This document shows positions 1 through 11,450 of a stretch of 64,000 bases of DNA, piece by piece. The notes beneath the pieces are model-generated. The model did not search any database and was not told where the DNA came from. It worked only from the letters and a program-made list of their open reading frames with translations. A program made the translations under genes and the position numbers. Location: NCBI GenBank assembly GCA_016802295.1, contig JAESIW010000180.1, positions 1,925,619 through 1,989,618 of the forward strand, written 5' to 3'. Position 1 is the stretch's first letter. Each line of letters opens with the position of its first letter. This DNA is from Brachionus rotundiformis. Its lineage: Eukaryota > Rotifera > Eurotatoria > Ploima > Brachionidae.

Positions 1-832
1 CTGAATGATTGATTGGTGATCTCAATGTGCCAAAGGTTTATGCGTAAATCATCGGCTGACATAAATGTTTCTTGATCACTGTTAAGCGAAATGGAATTAA
101 TGTGGTATGTGTGCGCATTGGCAAATACACGTTTTGGTATTGCTTCGACCTCAATTCGGTCCATATATTTAACCACAGGTATACTTACTGTCCTAATAAA
201 GCCGTTTATGTCATCGCGCACGGTTATATTTCCGTTCATAAGACTAGTATGATTTTGGTAATGACTGTATTCCGTGGAGGCTGCCGATGACTGGATTATG
301 GCTCGCTTATTACGCTCTCTAATCTTCCAGAGTTTTACTGTTTTGTCGTTTGTGGAAAGTAGGAAGTGAGCCATGTTTTTTCGCCTCAACCATTTGATTT
401 TGTTTATTTTCTCCTCGATTTCCAAGCTCTTCAGATAGTCGAATTCAGCTTCATGACTCTGAAATGTACTATAAACATTGTACTCGGTTCTCAGGTTGTT
501 GAAGTCACTTTGCTGAAGTTGAGATTTAGACTGCTGTTCACGTTGGAATATGACTATGCGACCGCCTTTGTCGCCAGTAGCCAGCAGCTCGCCATCCTCG
601 TTAAACTCAACTGTGCTTATTATGTCCGCTTAAATGTGCTATTATTAGTCAAAATGGAATACAAGGCTGCCAATCTGGATACATACCTTCATTGACCTCA
701 TCCTCCATGGTGCCCTTGACTTGCGAGAAGTACCATTGGGCCTCGCCACCGGAGTCTATTAAAGGATTAGAAACTACATGAAAAAATTTCATTTTATTCT
801 TTAAAAAAAGGCAAATTTTACGCACCAGTCAT
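1..832 (-). CDS. PPP2R2A: PP2A regulatory subunit B (B55/PPP2R2), 5' part, cut by window edge
   Basis: B55 subunits are seven-bladed WD40 proteins that direct the PP2A core enzyme to substrates in mitosis and signalling. Exons on the minus strand: 826-832 (ATG plus four bases), 687-755, and 1-628, which runs off the left edge; phases close exactly. The joined protein reads MTDSGGEAQWYFSQVKG, then a first blade with STVEFNEDGELLATGDKGG, then the B55 hallmarks EYNVYSTFQSHE, EFDYLKSLEIEEKINKI, FLLSTNDKTVKLWKI, FANAHTYHINSISLNSD and ADDLRINLWHIEIT, colinear with vertebrate PPP2R2A. About 230 residues, roughly half of the usual 450, are present; the remaining blades lie outside. The first exon encodes only two whole codons, so the start is set by the splice phase and the in-frame ATG. 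Identity is certain; which vertebrate paralogue it matches cannot be told. Confidence 0.95.
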
Positions 833-2986
833 TTCACTATCGTATGATTCCCAATCCAGTTTTGACGCTTATTATTACGAACAATTTTGCACTTAATTCA
901 ATAAATATCTACTAAAAAGGTACCCAAATAGACCAAATTGTTGGGGATGGTTGGCAAAACTTTTTTTTTTCTCACTGACAAAAAACTTTAAATACAAAAA
1001 ATATAAAAAACAAAATTAACAAACAAATGTTCTGTTATGGCGCTTATTTGGTGAATGTTGGCTACAAAAATTTCTTTAAAAAAATAAAATTTAATTTTAA
1101 TTTTAAAAAGCCGAAATTTGGAAATCTTTAGCAGTCGAATCGATAAGAAGTAAACTTTGTTGATGATTGTTGCAAGAAATGCATTCATTAATAGAGAGGA
1201 TCATAAATGGGTAATAAAGACATATTTGACTAAACTGAGCGCTTACTGCCAATCTTGGCTTCCAAACCTGCACCCCCCCTGGTACAATATTCGACTTTAG
1301 CGAGAGAGAGTGAGAGTTTCTTTTGAAATTATTCATTTGAAATCATAATTTTGAAACATCTCTTTGCATTCAATACCACACGCTCAACAGACACTTACAC
1401 ACTTATATACATTTAAAATTTATTTAACTTAAAAAACATACATAATAAACTTACAACATGAATTTTGCTGTTAAAAAAGATAATTAAAATATTCAAGGAA
1501 AAGAGATTTTGGTTCAATCACTCTGATCTTAGAACAAGATTGTTTGCTTATCGATTTGTGACGGGTGTTCAGGAATTATCATCATCATAATTTTTATCAT
1601 TAATCAATGGTAAAAATATTAAAAGCGCAATTTTAAAAAATGCTAATTGAAATAAACTATCTGTAATTGTTTTAAACATTCTAACACAATTTTTATCTAT
1701 TCTCCTTTTCACAACAAATCTAAATTACTACTCTTTTTTTAAATTAATTTTTAAAAAAAAAGTTTAATTTCAACTGCACATGCAAAAATAAGAAATAATT
1801 TTGAAAAAATTTTTATAACAACGCTAAATGCTTATTCACGATGTATTTTTTGTTAATGTTAAATTTTGGCGGAGGGAAAGCGGTTTAATTATTTAAGAAA
1901 TAATTTAAAATTAATTAACTTTGTGGTGTTTAATTAAGAGATTTACTGCTCCAAAATTAACTTGCTGAAAGACATGAGAAAAAAGTCACAAACTTAGAAT
2001 TTAAATCATCTCCTTTAAAGAAAAAATAATTGATAATTTTTTTAAAATTTAATTAATTTAGAAAAAAATAAGATTGTAATATTTTATGCAAATTCAACAT
2101 GAAATTAATTAAATCCGATCGAAATTTTATAAAATTTTATTTCTGAAATAAGGATTTATTTTTACCATTTTAAACCAGTCATTTATTAATTTTATTATCT
2201 ATTATCTCTCTGTTTTACAGTAAATCAGCTATTTTCATTATCTTTTAACTTAAACTTATAAAATGTTTTAACTAAGCAGATGTATATTTAATTTTTTATT
2301 TTTTACAAAGAGTAGACTTTGAAATATTTAACAGTCTTTAATTAAAAACAAATCAAATATTCCTTAAAACAGATATTGAAAAAATTCAAAAGTTGAATTG
2401 TACAATTTTATTTGATATACAATATTTAAATGAATCACTGAAAGTTTTCAAATCAAATCAAATAATTATTAAATTTATAGATTAATTAGTTTTAATTTTT
2501 TTTCTTTTACTTTGAAAATCTTTGCTAAATATTATTTTCAAAGACAACAATTTTAAAATAATTGATTGATCATTAATTAGTGAAAGTTTTATTAAATTTT
2601 TATAAGAATTAAAAACATCCAAAAAGCTTTTAAAAAACGAAAAAAAAAATTAAAAATATATGTAGAAAAGTTAATAATAATCTAATTTTTATAATAATAA
2701 ATTTATAAAGAAATTATTCTGTTAAAAGTCGATTAAAATACTTTGATTATGTTGGATATCAATAAAGTAAAACAATATAGAAAATAAGTATATTATAGCG
2801 ATAAGAACTTTACTCCAAAAGCTCGAACAAAATAAATAAATGCAGAGGAATAAAATTTATTATCTTAGCCCAGAACAGAAAAAGAAAGTTAAAATTAAAA
2901 TCATATTTGGGAGATGATGCTATTGATTGCCATAATGCAATGTTTTTATGCATATTTATTTCGGTAAATTATAAATATAAGGAATA
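833..2986. other. Gene-free stretch upstream of the B55 gene
   Basis: I find no supportable gene. About 1190-1325 is richer in G and C than its surroundings and holds a run of seven Cs and a GA-rich track (gagagagagtgagag, near 1303); it may be promoter or 5' UTR sequence of the B55 gene, which is transcribed leftward from here. The rest is A/T-rich DNA with poly-A and poly-T tracts. The short open frames at 988-1336 have skewed, low-complexity composition and no recognisable family. Confidence 0.5.
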
Positions 2987-3087
2987 CCTAAATAGGAACC
3001 TAAAAATCTGTTCTATGAATAAATTATCTTCAAGTAAAGCATTATCTTTCGAATAGATAGAAAATACAAATTCATTAGCTTCTAGCT

Positions 3088-3098
3088 TGTATATAAAG
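3088..3098 (+). promoter_or_regulatory. TATA box of myosin light chain copy 1
   Basis: A TATA element (tgtatataaag) lies about 220 bp before the ATG, inside the duplicated block. The transcript start would be near 3120. The acceptor-like ttggacag at 3305-3312, three bases before the ATG, suggests a 5' UTR intron. No transcript evidence is available. Confidence 0.45.
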
Positions 3099-3315
3099 CT
3101 ATTATAGATTCGTAAGATTTAATCTATATAAAGTTAAAATGAAAACAAAAAATAAAACTCATTGCAATCAGCTTTAACAAATTTAAGAAGCGTTTTCTTA
3201 TTTAGGTTAAATCGAAAAATTTTATTTTCTTTTTTTTTCCAATCGTTTATCTTAGTAACTGAATTGAAAAACTTAAAAAAAGAAGTTTAGATTGAATTTT
3301 GTATTTGGACAGAAA

Positions 3316-5538
3316 ATGGCCGATGTAAGTTTTTGTTGATTGCATTTTTATATGACTAAAAACAATATATTTTTTAAAGAAAAAAGGAAAGAAGAAAGCC
3401 CAAAGAGCAACTAGCAATGTATTTGCTATGTTTGAGCAAAGTCAAGTTCAAGAATTCAAAGAGGTAACTTTTAAATTTTTAAATGCTCTTTACCAAATAC
3501 CAACACAACACAAAAATTCAACAAATATGAGATTAAATAAGCATTTTTTAATTTTACCATAAACTCTGCAAAGGCTTTCAATATGTTTGATCAAGACAGA
3601 GATGGAATTATAAGTGTTGATGATTTAAAAGAGATTTACACATCCTTAGGTCAGTTTATTTAGATCAGAGCAAGTTTTTAATTTCTTGATTATTAAATCG
3701 TTTTTTGATGTGATTTATTTGAATTTTAATTATTTGTGTTGATTAAATGTATCTGAATAAATAAAATACAATTCACAATTAGAAAAACATAGTTAAAAAA
3801 AGATAATATTGAGTAAAACAAATAGGAATATTAGTTTCTTGATTGAATGAAAAATCTTGATTGAAAATTTTCTTAATCAAAATGATTGTTGTAGGCGTTC
3901 GGTCTTATGGATCAAGACAGAGATGGAGTCATCAGTGTAGATGATTTGAAAGAAGTCTACAGTTCATTGGGTAATTGAATAAAGATATAGCTTTAGAACC
4001 CCATTTCACCCTTTGTTTAAACCCATTTTAAATAGAAATCTATATAAATATACAAAAATTTAGATATACCCCTTATTTTGTTAACCTTATACCTATTGCT
4101 ATGATTATATTTAGTCAGTTTTTACAGCTGAAACAAAAATACCTTTTTTACATAATTTCCCCATTGCATGAAACGTTTTTTGAATGCTGGAATGATATTT
4201 CTTGATGTCTTGAAATTGATTTGTGTCAAAATTTAAACATTTTTATTTTTACAATCATTTAGGCAGAATACCGAAAGATGCTGAACTAAAAGCCATGGTT
4301 GATGAGGCCCAAGGACCAATTAACTTCACAATGTTGTTGACTTTGTTCGGAGATCGTCTAAACGGTAATTTCTTTTCCCAATTAGATAAGCTAATAGAAT
4401 TTAAAATGCATGGAACGTCTTATTTTGTTCCCATTTTGACTTATTGAATGAATCCTATTTGACATCTAGGAACTGATGAAGAAACAGTGATCTTGAATGC
4501 TTTTAAATTATTTGATGAAAATGGATCTGGAATTTTGAATTCCCAAGTGTGAGTATTTGAACAAACCCAAATTTTAAAACAGATTTAAAATTGTTAAATT
4601 ATAGAGATAATTTTAATCTGTTATCTAATTTCAATGCATCCAAACTCATTCCACCTTTATTATTAATATTATTATTCTTACCTTGTTATACTAGTGTTTT
4701 GTTTTTTTAGGCCTTATGTATTTAATTTTTTTTTATTTTGTTCTTTTCGAATTTAATTAGGCACTGATGAAGAATCAGTAATCATGAACGCTTTCAAATT
4801 GTTTGATGGTGATGCTAAAGGAACTATACACCGCGATATGTAAGTGTTATTTAAATATCACTCTTTTTGAATACATAACAAATCAAAAATAATCACAATT
4901 TATTTTGTAAATAAAATATCACATATGAATTAATAATAAAAAATATTAAATTTTCCAAAATTTGTCAGGTTAAGAGAAATTCTCACAGCTCAAGGAAGTC
5001 CAGCTGAGAGATTAACAGATCAACAAGTAATTTAGGAGCAAATATTTTTTACTTGTATAGTAAAGTGGCTGTGCCAGAGGCTTACTAGTGAAAAATTCTA
5101 GTTGCTTTTCCTTCGCCAAATTATTCCCAAATTAATGGATGCAACGAAATTTTTTTTCAATTCAAACTTTTTTTTAATCCTTTTCCATGTGCTAAATTAG
5201 GTTGCGTGAAGTTTTAGTTCACCAAGGAAAACCAGATGAACGACTTACCGATCAAGAAGTAAGAGATCTCAAATGATAAAATGATCTTAACTAACAAGCA
5301 TTCAAATTAAAATATTAACAAATATTTGAACTAAAACATTAATCGATTGCATGCATTTAATTTTATTTTAATTGATTTAAATTTTATGGCTGTTTTATTC
5401 TTTATATAAAATGAATAATTTAATTCTTTTTTCAAGTTCAACCAGGTTCTTGAAGGTGCTCCAATAGATAACAAAGGCAATATGGATTATGCATCATTTA
5501 CTCGTATAATCAAAAGAGGCAAACAAGACGATGAATAA
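3316..5538 (+). CDS. MRLC: Myosin regulatory light chain, copy 1, with three pairs of alternative exons
   Basis: EF-hand light chain that binds the neck of myosin II and controls its motor activity when phosphorylated. Constitutive exons: 3316-3324, 3380-3463, 4263-4364, 5437-5538. Alternative pairs: 3574-3649 or 3895-3970 (EF-hand 1), 4470-4548 or 4761-4839 (EF-hand 3), 4969-5026 or 5201-5258 (linker to EF-hand 4). One of each gives 169 residues, the usual length. The N-terminus has a basic stretch and the kinase site QRATSNVFAMF (Thr/Ser pair as in smooth and non-muscle light chains). EF-hand 1 has a complete loop (DQDRDGIISVDD or DQDRDGVISVDD); PINFTMLLTLFG and GAPIDNKGNMDY match the family. 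Members of each pair have equal length and phase, and each length is 1 mod 3, so including or skipping both breaks the frame. All splice sites are GT-AG. The encoded protein appears identical to that of copy 2. Confidence 0.95.
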
Positions 5539-6529
5539 ATTATAAATGGCTACACAAATGCCTATAATTTTTTGATTAGATTTAGAATAAAAAAAATGTT
5601 TTAATCACAACAATTTATTTATTATTCTTGTTTAAATCTTTGAAAATTTGTCAATAAAATATTTTTGATTCTTTTGCCAAACAGATTCGATTTCTAGCAG
5701 TTTTTAGAAGATTTAGTTTTAATTACAATATAGATTTTTATAGTTTGCAAAATTGTGACTGTATCTTATACTAATCAATTTTTGAAAATTTTGCTGTTTT
5801 TTTATAAATAATCATTAGTGAAAATAAATCATTGGGAAAATATTTGTTTATTTTTTATGTTTATTGATTTAAAATTGAAGAAAAAGTTCAAATTTAAAAT
5901 TTTATTACATTAATATCTTTTTTCTTTTCTTTTTTTTAACATCGCCTTAAATGCGTTCATTGATTAAAAAAATAAATAAAACAGTGCTCTATACCACCAT
6001 AAGTTTTGCACCTGGTCCTTAGGGCTCTTTTTATTTTTTGAATATTGTTTTTATCAATTTGATCCTTAAAACTAATGACTCTAATTGCTACTGTTTTTTA
6101 TGGTAATAACATAGTATTTTACAATATGTTTGATGGAAATAATTCGTTGGAAATAAATTCTAATTTTAACACTCAAGTGGATAACTGAGATTTTCATATG
6201 CTTAAAAATATGGTGAGACAGACAACTTCAGTTAAAAATTGTATTTGAAAATAATAGTTTTATTCTAAAAAGTTGATATTTTTTTAAAATTAAACATATC
6301 TGATTGAACAAAATCTTCAAAAAGATGAATTGAGGGATTTTTAAATTTGAATTGATCAGTCATTATCAAAATTTTATATAATCGCAATAAAATCAATTGA
6401 ATCAAGTTAGGAAATGTAATAATCACTTAGAATTCAAATTCAAATCCAATTTTAAAAACCTAAAATTCTTCAATATAAAATTCATTTCTTTAGATAAAAT
6501 ACAATAGTATATTAGAAATTTCTTTTTTT

Positions 6530-6977
6530 ATATTTTGCTTCGCCATCACATTATCAAGCTTCGCTTGATAACTATCTATATTCTTTGCGTTTACTGCATC
6601 TTCCGAGAGTTTATTCCATTCATTCAGGATTCATTCTTAATCTTCTTATATTCAATTAAGTTATGAGTAGCCTTAACAAGAGTTGTTCATAATCCAAGTT
6701 CATGCACTGATAGTGTTACCATACCAGTTCATACCAGTACATCGACGTGCGGTGTTACTATCGAACAATACAATAATTTGATTATCTTGCTACAAGCTAC
6801 ATTTGTCTTAGCTGTAGCATTTTTGACTTGTGTGTCCCATTTTAAATTCCTTTGTATGCAAATACTCAAATCTCTTTCTTTTGACTTTGACTTAGTCAGG
6901 GTTTTTTTTGAAAATAGATGTAAGAGAAACAGTGAATGATTTAGCAAAATTTTTAAGCACAAATCACTGTTGTACAA
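6530..6977 (-). mobile_element. LINE reverse transcriptase relic (3' part)
   Basis: Reading leftward, the 82-codon open frame at 6729-6977 contains KERDLSICIQRNLKWDTQVK followed by NATAKTN, the pattern of the C-terminal part of non-LTR retrotransposon reverse transcriptases (typically ...DLG...LKW...QV..A..KAN...). Further on, near 6540-6620 and in another frame, is LSEDAVNAKNIDSYQAKLD, typical of the extreme C-terminus of the same proteins. Stops and frame changes lie between, so this is a decayed, 5'-truncated copy. The LINE clade cannot be assigned from so short a stretch. Confidence 0.7.
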
Positions 6978-6992
6978 AGTCGTGTAAAGTCA

Positions 6993-7187
6993 TAAGACTT
7001 TTCAAAAAAAGTCATAAAAAATGACAAAATCTCAAATATAATATAAAAAAGCTAAAAATTTGTTTAAACATCTGATTAAAAAGTGTCATCTTTTTATTAT
7101 AAGAAATTAATATTTTTAGTTTTTTGATTTTATATTTGAGATTTTGTCATTTTTTAATGACTTTTTTTGAAAAAAATTCAAGTCGTT
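6993..7187. mobile_element. MITE-like inverted repeat
   Basis: Two arms of about 45 bp (about 6999-7043 and 7130-7174) are near-perfect reverse complements around an 85-bp A/T-rich centre; both contain the core atgacaaaatctcaaatata or its complement. No coding capacity. Size and structure fit a miniature inverted-repeat element. It abuts the LINE relic on one side and a dispersed repeat on the other. Target-site duplications were not identified. Confidence 0.65.
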
Positions 7188-7345
7188 AGACCTATTGTCA
7201 ATGACAGGAGTAAAATCCATTATGTGCAAAAACTTAAAATAACAGTAAATATTTTCCAATGAAATTTAAAAAAAAATTTGACTCGGAGATAAAGATTTCC
7301 TTTATGTTGGTATAAGAAAAGACTAATAATGAACTTTTCTTTATT
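7188..7345. repeat. Dispersed repeat shared with the NSD gene intron
   Basis: Segments such as gacctattgt.aatgac and cggagataaagattt, followed by a shared tail ending in aacttttct, recur at 27745-28090 inside the first intron of the NSD gene, where extra internal sequence separates them. The two places are therefore members of one repeat family, this one with an internal deletion. No coding capacity is visible. Confidence 0.6.
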
Positions 7346-8775
7346 TCTGTATTGTACTTTATCCTTATTAAAAAGAAGTACTTTTTTATTTTTTAAACTT
7401 TATTTTAATAATTTATTTATTAAAAATAAATAAAAAGTTTTCAAATTAACTTACAACATCGAATATTATATGGTCCTGTAAGAAATATTAAAAAAGATAA
7501 GATTTAATTTGTTACTAAATTACTTACTTACAAATTTTAATTATCCATATTCATTTATATAATTTTAGTATCTACCATTTATTTTTAGAATAAAAAATGG
7601 CAAATTCCTGAGAAAACTCTTTACTCAGTAGATAAATTACAAGTGCACACAAAAAAGAAAATTAATTTAATAATTTAAGTAATTAATAAACAAGAAAGAG
7701 ATTAAATTTGGAAGTACAATTTTAATCTAAAAAAAATAATTTGTCCGAGATAACTAATTGTTTGAACATACAGAATATCAAATTCTCAGGAAGAAACACA
7801 AGAGTGTAGTAGTTACAAATGAATGGACATCTTGGATCTTTGGAAAATCAAGATTAGTGAAACTTTTTAAAAGGCTATTAGATTTGTAAAGAACTACACA
7901 GGTTGCATGGATTATAGTATTAAGTCTCAAAGCTTATAAAACATTAAAACTGATTACCAAAATTTTCTTTTCCTATTAAAAAATGATTAATTCATTCTCT
8001 GTATAAAGGTGTTAATAAATCAAATCTCTTAAAGTCCAAATGTAATGTAGGAAAATTTTCTACCTATGAAAAGATTTAAAAAGTTGGAAATTTTGTTTTA
8101 ATTTTGTATTTCTCGATTTAAATACAAATTTCATTATATATCAAAATTTTATTGTATACCTTGATTAATATGAAATAAAATCACAATTTAAAAATATGGA
8201 CAATATATTTTATAAAAAATAATGTAAAATAATTTAAGTTAAATTGATTAAATTAAATCAAGAGATAATTTCAACTGTTCATTAATTAAGTTTAGAGCTG
8301 TATTTATCATAATCATACTCATCTTCAGTAAATTTAGTGACAAAAAAACTCAGGATACATAAATATTTATTATTAGAGACAGTTAATTGTTCAAATTAAT
8401 CGAATAAATAACATTATAAATAGAAAAAAAAAAAAAAATTTTATTAAGTGTTCGTTTAAGTAATGAAAGAGATCAATTAATAATACCCCATTGATTATTC
8501 ACATAGTAAGATAATTTACAATTGCTCAAATGATCAAATGATGTAAATTAGGTTAATCAATGATTTATATGTTTTAAAAATATTTAATCAGTTTCTTCTA
8601 TGAATATTTTAAAACACCAAAATAAATTATTGAGAATTAAAAAACACTAAAATATTTGATCATTAGTGGATTAAATTTCAAAATTTGAATCTTTAACAAA
8701 AAAGATGGTCCATATTAGTGTGGTAACTATATTTGGTATATTATAGAATCAATTAACAATACTTAAATAAACAAG
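7346..8775. other. Gene-free A/T-rich spacer between the light chain repeats
   Basis: No open frame with recognisable content and no clear repeat structure beyond homopolymer tracts. It ends exactly where the second light chain repeat begins. The 285 bp before the LINE relic and the 860 bp after copy 1 are equally featureless. Confidence 0.5.
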
Positions 8776-8876
8776 CCTAAATAGGAACCTAAAAATCTGT
8801 TCTATGAATAAATTATCTTCAAGTAAAGCATTATCTTTCGAATAGATAGAAAATACAAATTCATTAGCTTCTAGCT

Positions 8877-8887
8877 TGTATATAAAG
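8877..8887 (+). promoter_or_regulatory. TATA box of myosin light chain copy 2
   Basis: The same tgtatataaag element as in copy 1, at the equivalent place about 220 bp before the ATG. The duplication carried this proximal promoter with it, so the two copies should be expressed similarly unless distal elements differ. Confidence 0.45.
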
Positions 8888-9104
8888 CTATTATAGATTC
8901 GTAAGATTTAATCTATATAAAGTTAAAATGAAAACAAAAAATAAAACTCATTGCAATCAGCTTTAACAAATTTAAGAAGCGTTTTCTTATTTAGGTTAAA
9001 TCGAAAAATTTTATTTTCTTTTTTTTTCCAATCGTTTATCTTAGTAACTGAATTGAAAAACTTAAAAAAAGAAGTTTAGATTGAATTTTGTATTTGGACA
9101 GAAA

Positions 9105-11324
9105 ATGGCCGATGTAAGTTTTTGTTGATTGCATTTTTATATGACTAAAAACAATATATTTTTTAAAGAAAAAAGGAAAGAAGAAAGCCCAAAGAGCAAC
9201 TAGCAATGTATTTGCTATGTTTGAGCAAAGTCAAGTTCAAGAATTCAAAGAGGTAACTTTTAAATTTTTAAATGCTCTTTACCAAATACCAACACAACTC
9301 AAAAATACAACAAATATGAGACTATTTAAGCATTTTTAATTTTACCATAAACTCTGCAAAGGCTTTCAATATGTTTGATCAAGACAGAGATGGAATTATA
9401 AGTGTTGATGATTTAAAAGAGATTTACACATCCTTAGGTCAGTTTATTTAGATCAGAGCAAGTTTTTAATTTCTTGATTATTAAATCGTTTTTTGATGTG
9501 ATTTATTTGAATTTTAATTATTTGTGTTGATTAAATGTATCTGAATAAATAAAATACAATTCACAATTAGAAAAACATAGTTAAAAAAAGATAATATTGA
9601 GTAAAACAAATAGGAATATTAGTTTCTTGATTGAATGAAAAATCTTGATTGAAAATTTTCTTAATCAAAATGATTGTTGTAGGCGTTCGGTCTTATGGAT
9701 CAAGACAGAGATGGAGTCATCAGTGTAGATGATTTGAAAGAAGTCTACAGTTCATTGGGTAATTGAATAAAGATATAGCTTTAGAACCCCATTTCACCCT
9801 TTGTTTAAACCCATTTTAAATAGAAATCTATATAAATATACAAAAATTTAGATATACCCCTTATTTTGTTAACCTTATACCTATTGCTATGATTATATTT
9901 AGTCAGTTTTTACAGCTGAAACAAAAATACCTTTTTTACATAATTTCCCCATTGCATGAAACGTTTTTTGAATGCTGGAATGATATTTCTTGATGTCTTG
10001 AAATTGATTTGTGTCAAAATTTAAACATTTTTATTTTTACAATCATTTAGGCAGAATACCGAAAGATGCTGAACTAAAAGCCATGGTTGATGAGGCCCAA
10101 GGACCAATTAACTTCACAATGTTGTTGACTTTGTTCGGAGATCGTCTAAACGGTAATTTCTTTTCCCAATTAGATAAGCTAATAGAATTTAAAATGCATG
10201 GAACGTCTTATTTTGTTCCCATTTTGACTTATTGAATGAATCCTATTTGACATCTAGGAACTGATGAAGAAACAGTGATCTTGAATGCTTTTAAATTATT
10301 TGATGAAAATGGATCTGGAATTTTGAATTCCCAAGTGTGAGTATTTGAACAAACCCAAATTTTAAAACAGATTTAAAATTGTTAAATTATAGAGATAATT
10401 TTAATCTGTTATCTAATTTCAATGCATCCAAACTCATTCCACCCTTATTATTAATATTATTATTCTTACCTTGTTATACTAGTGTTTTGTTTTTTTAGGC
10501 CTTATGTATTTAATTTTTTTTATTTTTTTCTTTTCGAATTTAATTAGGCACTGATGAAGAATCAGTAATCATGAACGCTTTCAAATTGTTTGATGGTGAT
10601 GCTAAAGGAACTATACACCGCGATATGTAAGTATTATCTAAATACCACTCTTTTTTAATACAAAACAAATCTAAAATAATCACAATTTATTTTGTAAATA
10701 AAATATCACATATGAATTAATAATAAAAAATATTAAATTTGCCAAAATTTGTCAGGTTAAGAGAAATTCTCACAGCTCAAGGAAGTCCAGCTGAGAGATT
10801 AACAGATCAACAAGTAATTTAGGAGCAAATATTTTTTACTTGTATAGTAAAGTGGCTGTGCCAGAGGCTTAGTAGTGAAAAATTCTAGTTGCTTTTCCTT
10901 CGCAAAATTATTCCCAAATTAATGGATGCAACGAAATTTTTTTCAATTCAAACTTTTTTTTAATCCTTTTCCATGTGCTAAATTAGGTTGCGTGAAGTTT
11001 TAGTTCACCAAGGAAAACCAGATGAACGACTTACCGATCAAGAAGTAAGAGATCTCAAATGATAAAATGATCTTAACTAACAAGCATTCAAATTAAAATA
11101 TTAACAAATATTTGAACTAAAACATTAATCGATTGCATGCATTTAATTTTATTTTAATTGATTTAAATTTTATGGCTGTTTTATTCTTTATATAAAATGA
11201 ATAATTTAATTCTTTTTTCAAGTTCAACCAGGTTCTTGAAGGTGCTCCAATAGATAACAAAGGCAATATGGATTATGCATCATTTACTCGTATAATCAAA
11301 AGAGGCAAACAAGACGATGAATAA
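9105..11324 (+). CDS. MRLC: Myosin regulatory light chain, copy 2, with three pairs of alternative exons
   Basis: Same gene structure as copy 1. Constitutive exons: 9105-9113, 9169-9252, 10051-10152, 11223-11324. Alternative pairs: 9362-9437 or 9683-9758; 10258-10336 or 10548-10626; 10756-10813 or 10987-11044. All splice sites and phases are kept, and every exon I compared encodes the same residues as copy 1, so no copy looks like a pseudogene. Any one choice per pair gives 169 residues with the phosphorylatable QRATSNVF site. The identical introns point to a very recent duplication or continued homogenisation. An assembly artefact is possible but less likely, since the 3.1-kb spacer is unique and unrelated sequence flanks both units. 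Confidence 0.95.
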
Positions 11325-11450
11325 ATTATAAATGGCTTCACAAATGCCTATAATTTTTTGATTAGATTTAGAATAAAAAAAATGTTTTAATCACAACAAT
11401 TTATTTATTATTCTTGTTTAAATCTTTGAAAATTTGTCAATAAAATATTT

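Larger units (their letters stand above)
2987..5663 (+). repeat. Direct repeat unit 1 carrying a myosin light chain gene
   Basis: A 2.68-kb block almost identical to 8776-11450 in the same orientation. The left boundary is the shared cctaaataggaacctaaaaa and the right boundary lies after the shared aataaaatattt just past the gene; outside these points the copies are unrelated. The unit therefore includes about 330 bp of promoter and 5' UTR, the whole gene and about 125 bp of 3' flank. A few substitutions and short indels, mostly in introns, separate the copies. Confidence 0.95.
8776..11450 (+). repeat. Direct repeat unit 2 carrying a myosin light chain gene
   Basis: Second copy of the 2.68-kb block at 2987-5663, same strand, offset about 5,789 bp at the left end and 5,786 bp at the right end because of small indels. 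Differences seen include a changed stretch near 9300-9345, a few substitutions around 10430-10530 and 10630-10680, and one base in the 3' UTR (ggcttcac versus ggctacac). Confidence 0.95.

Noticed and set aside
4223..4447. 74-codon frames at 4223-4447, 10011-10235 and 43573-43797
   Set aside because: Each is light chain exon 4 read through into flanking introns; only the middle 102 nt are coding.
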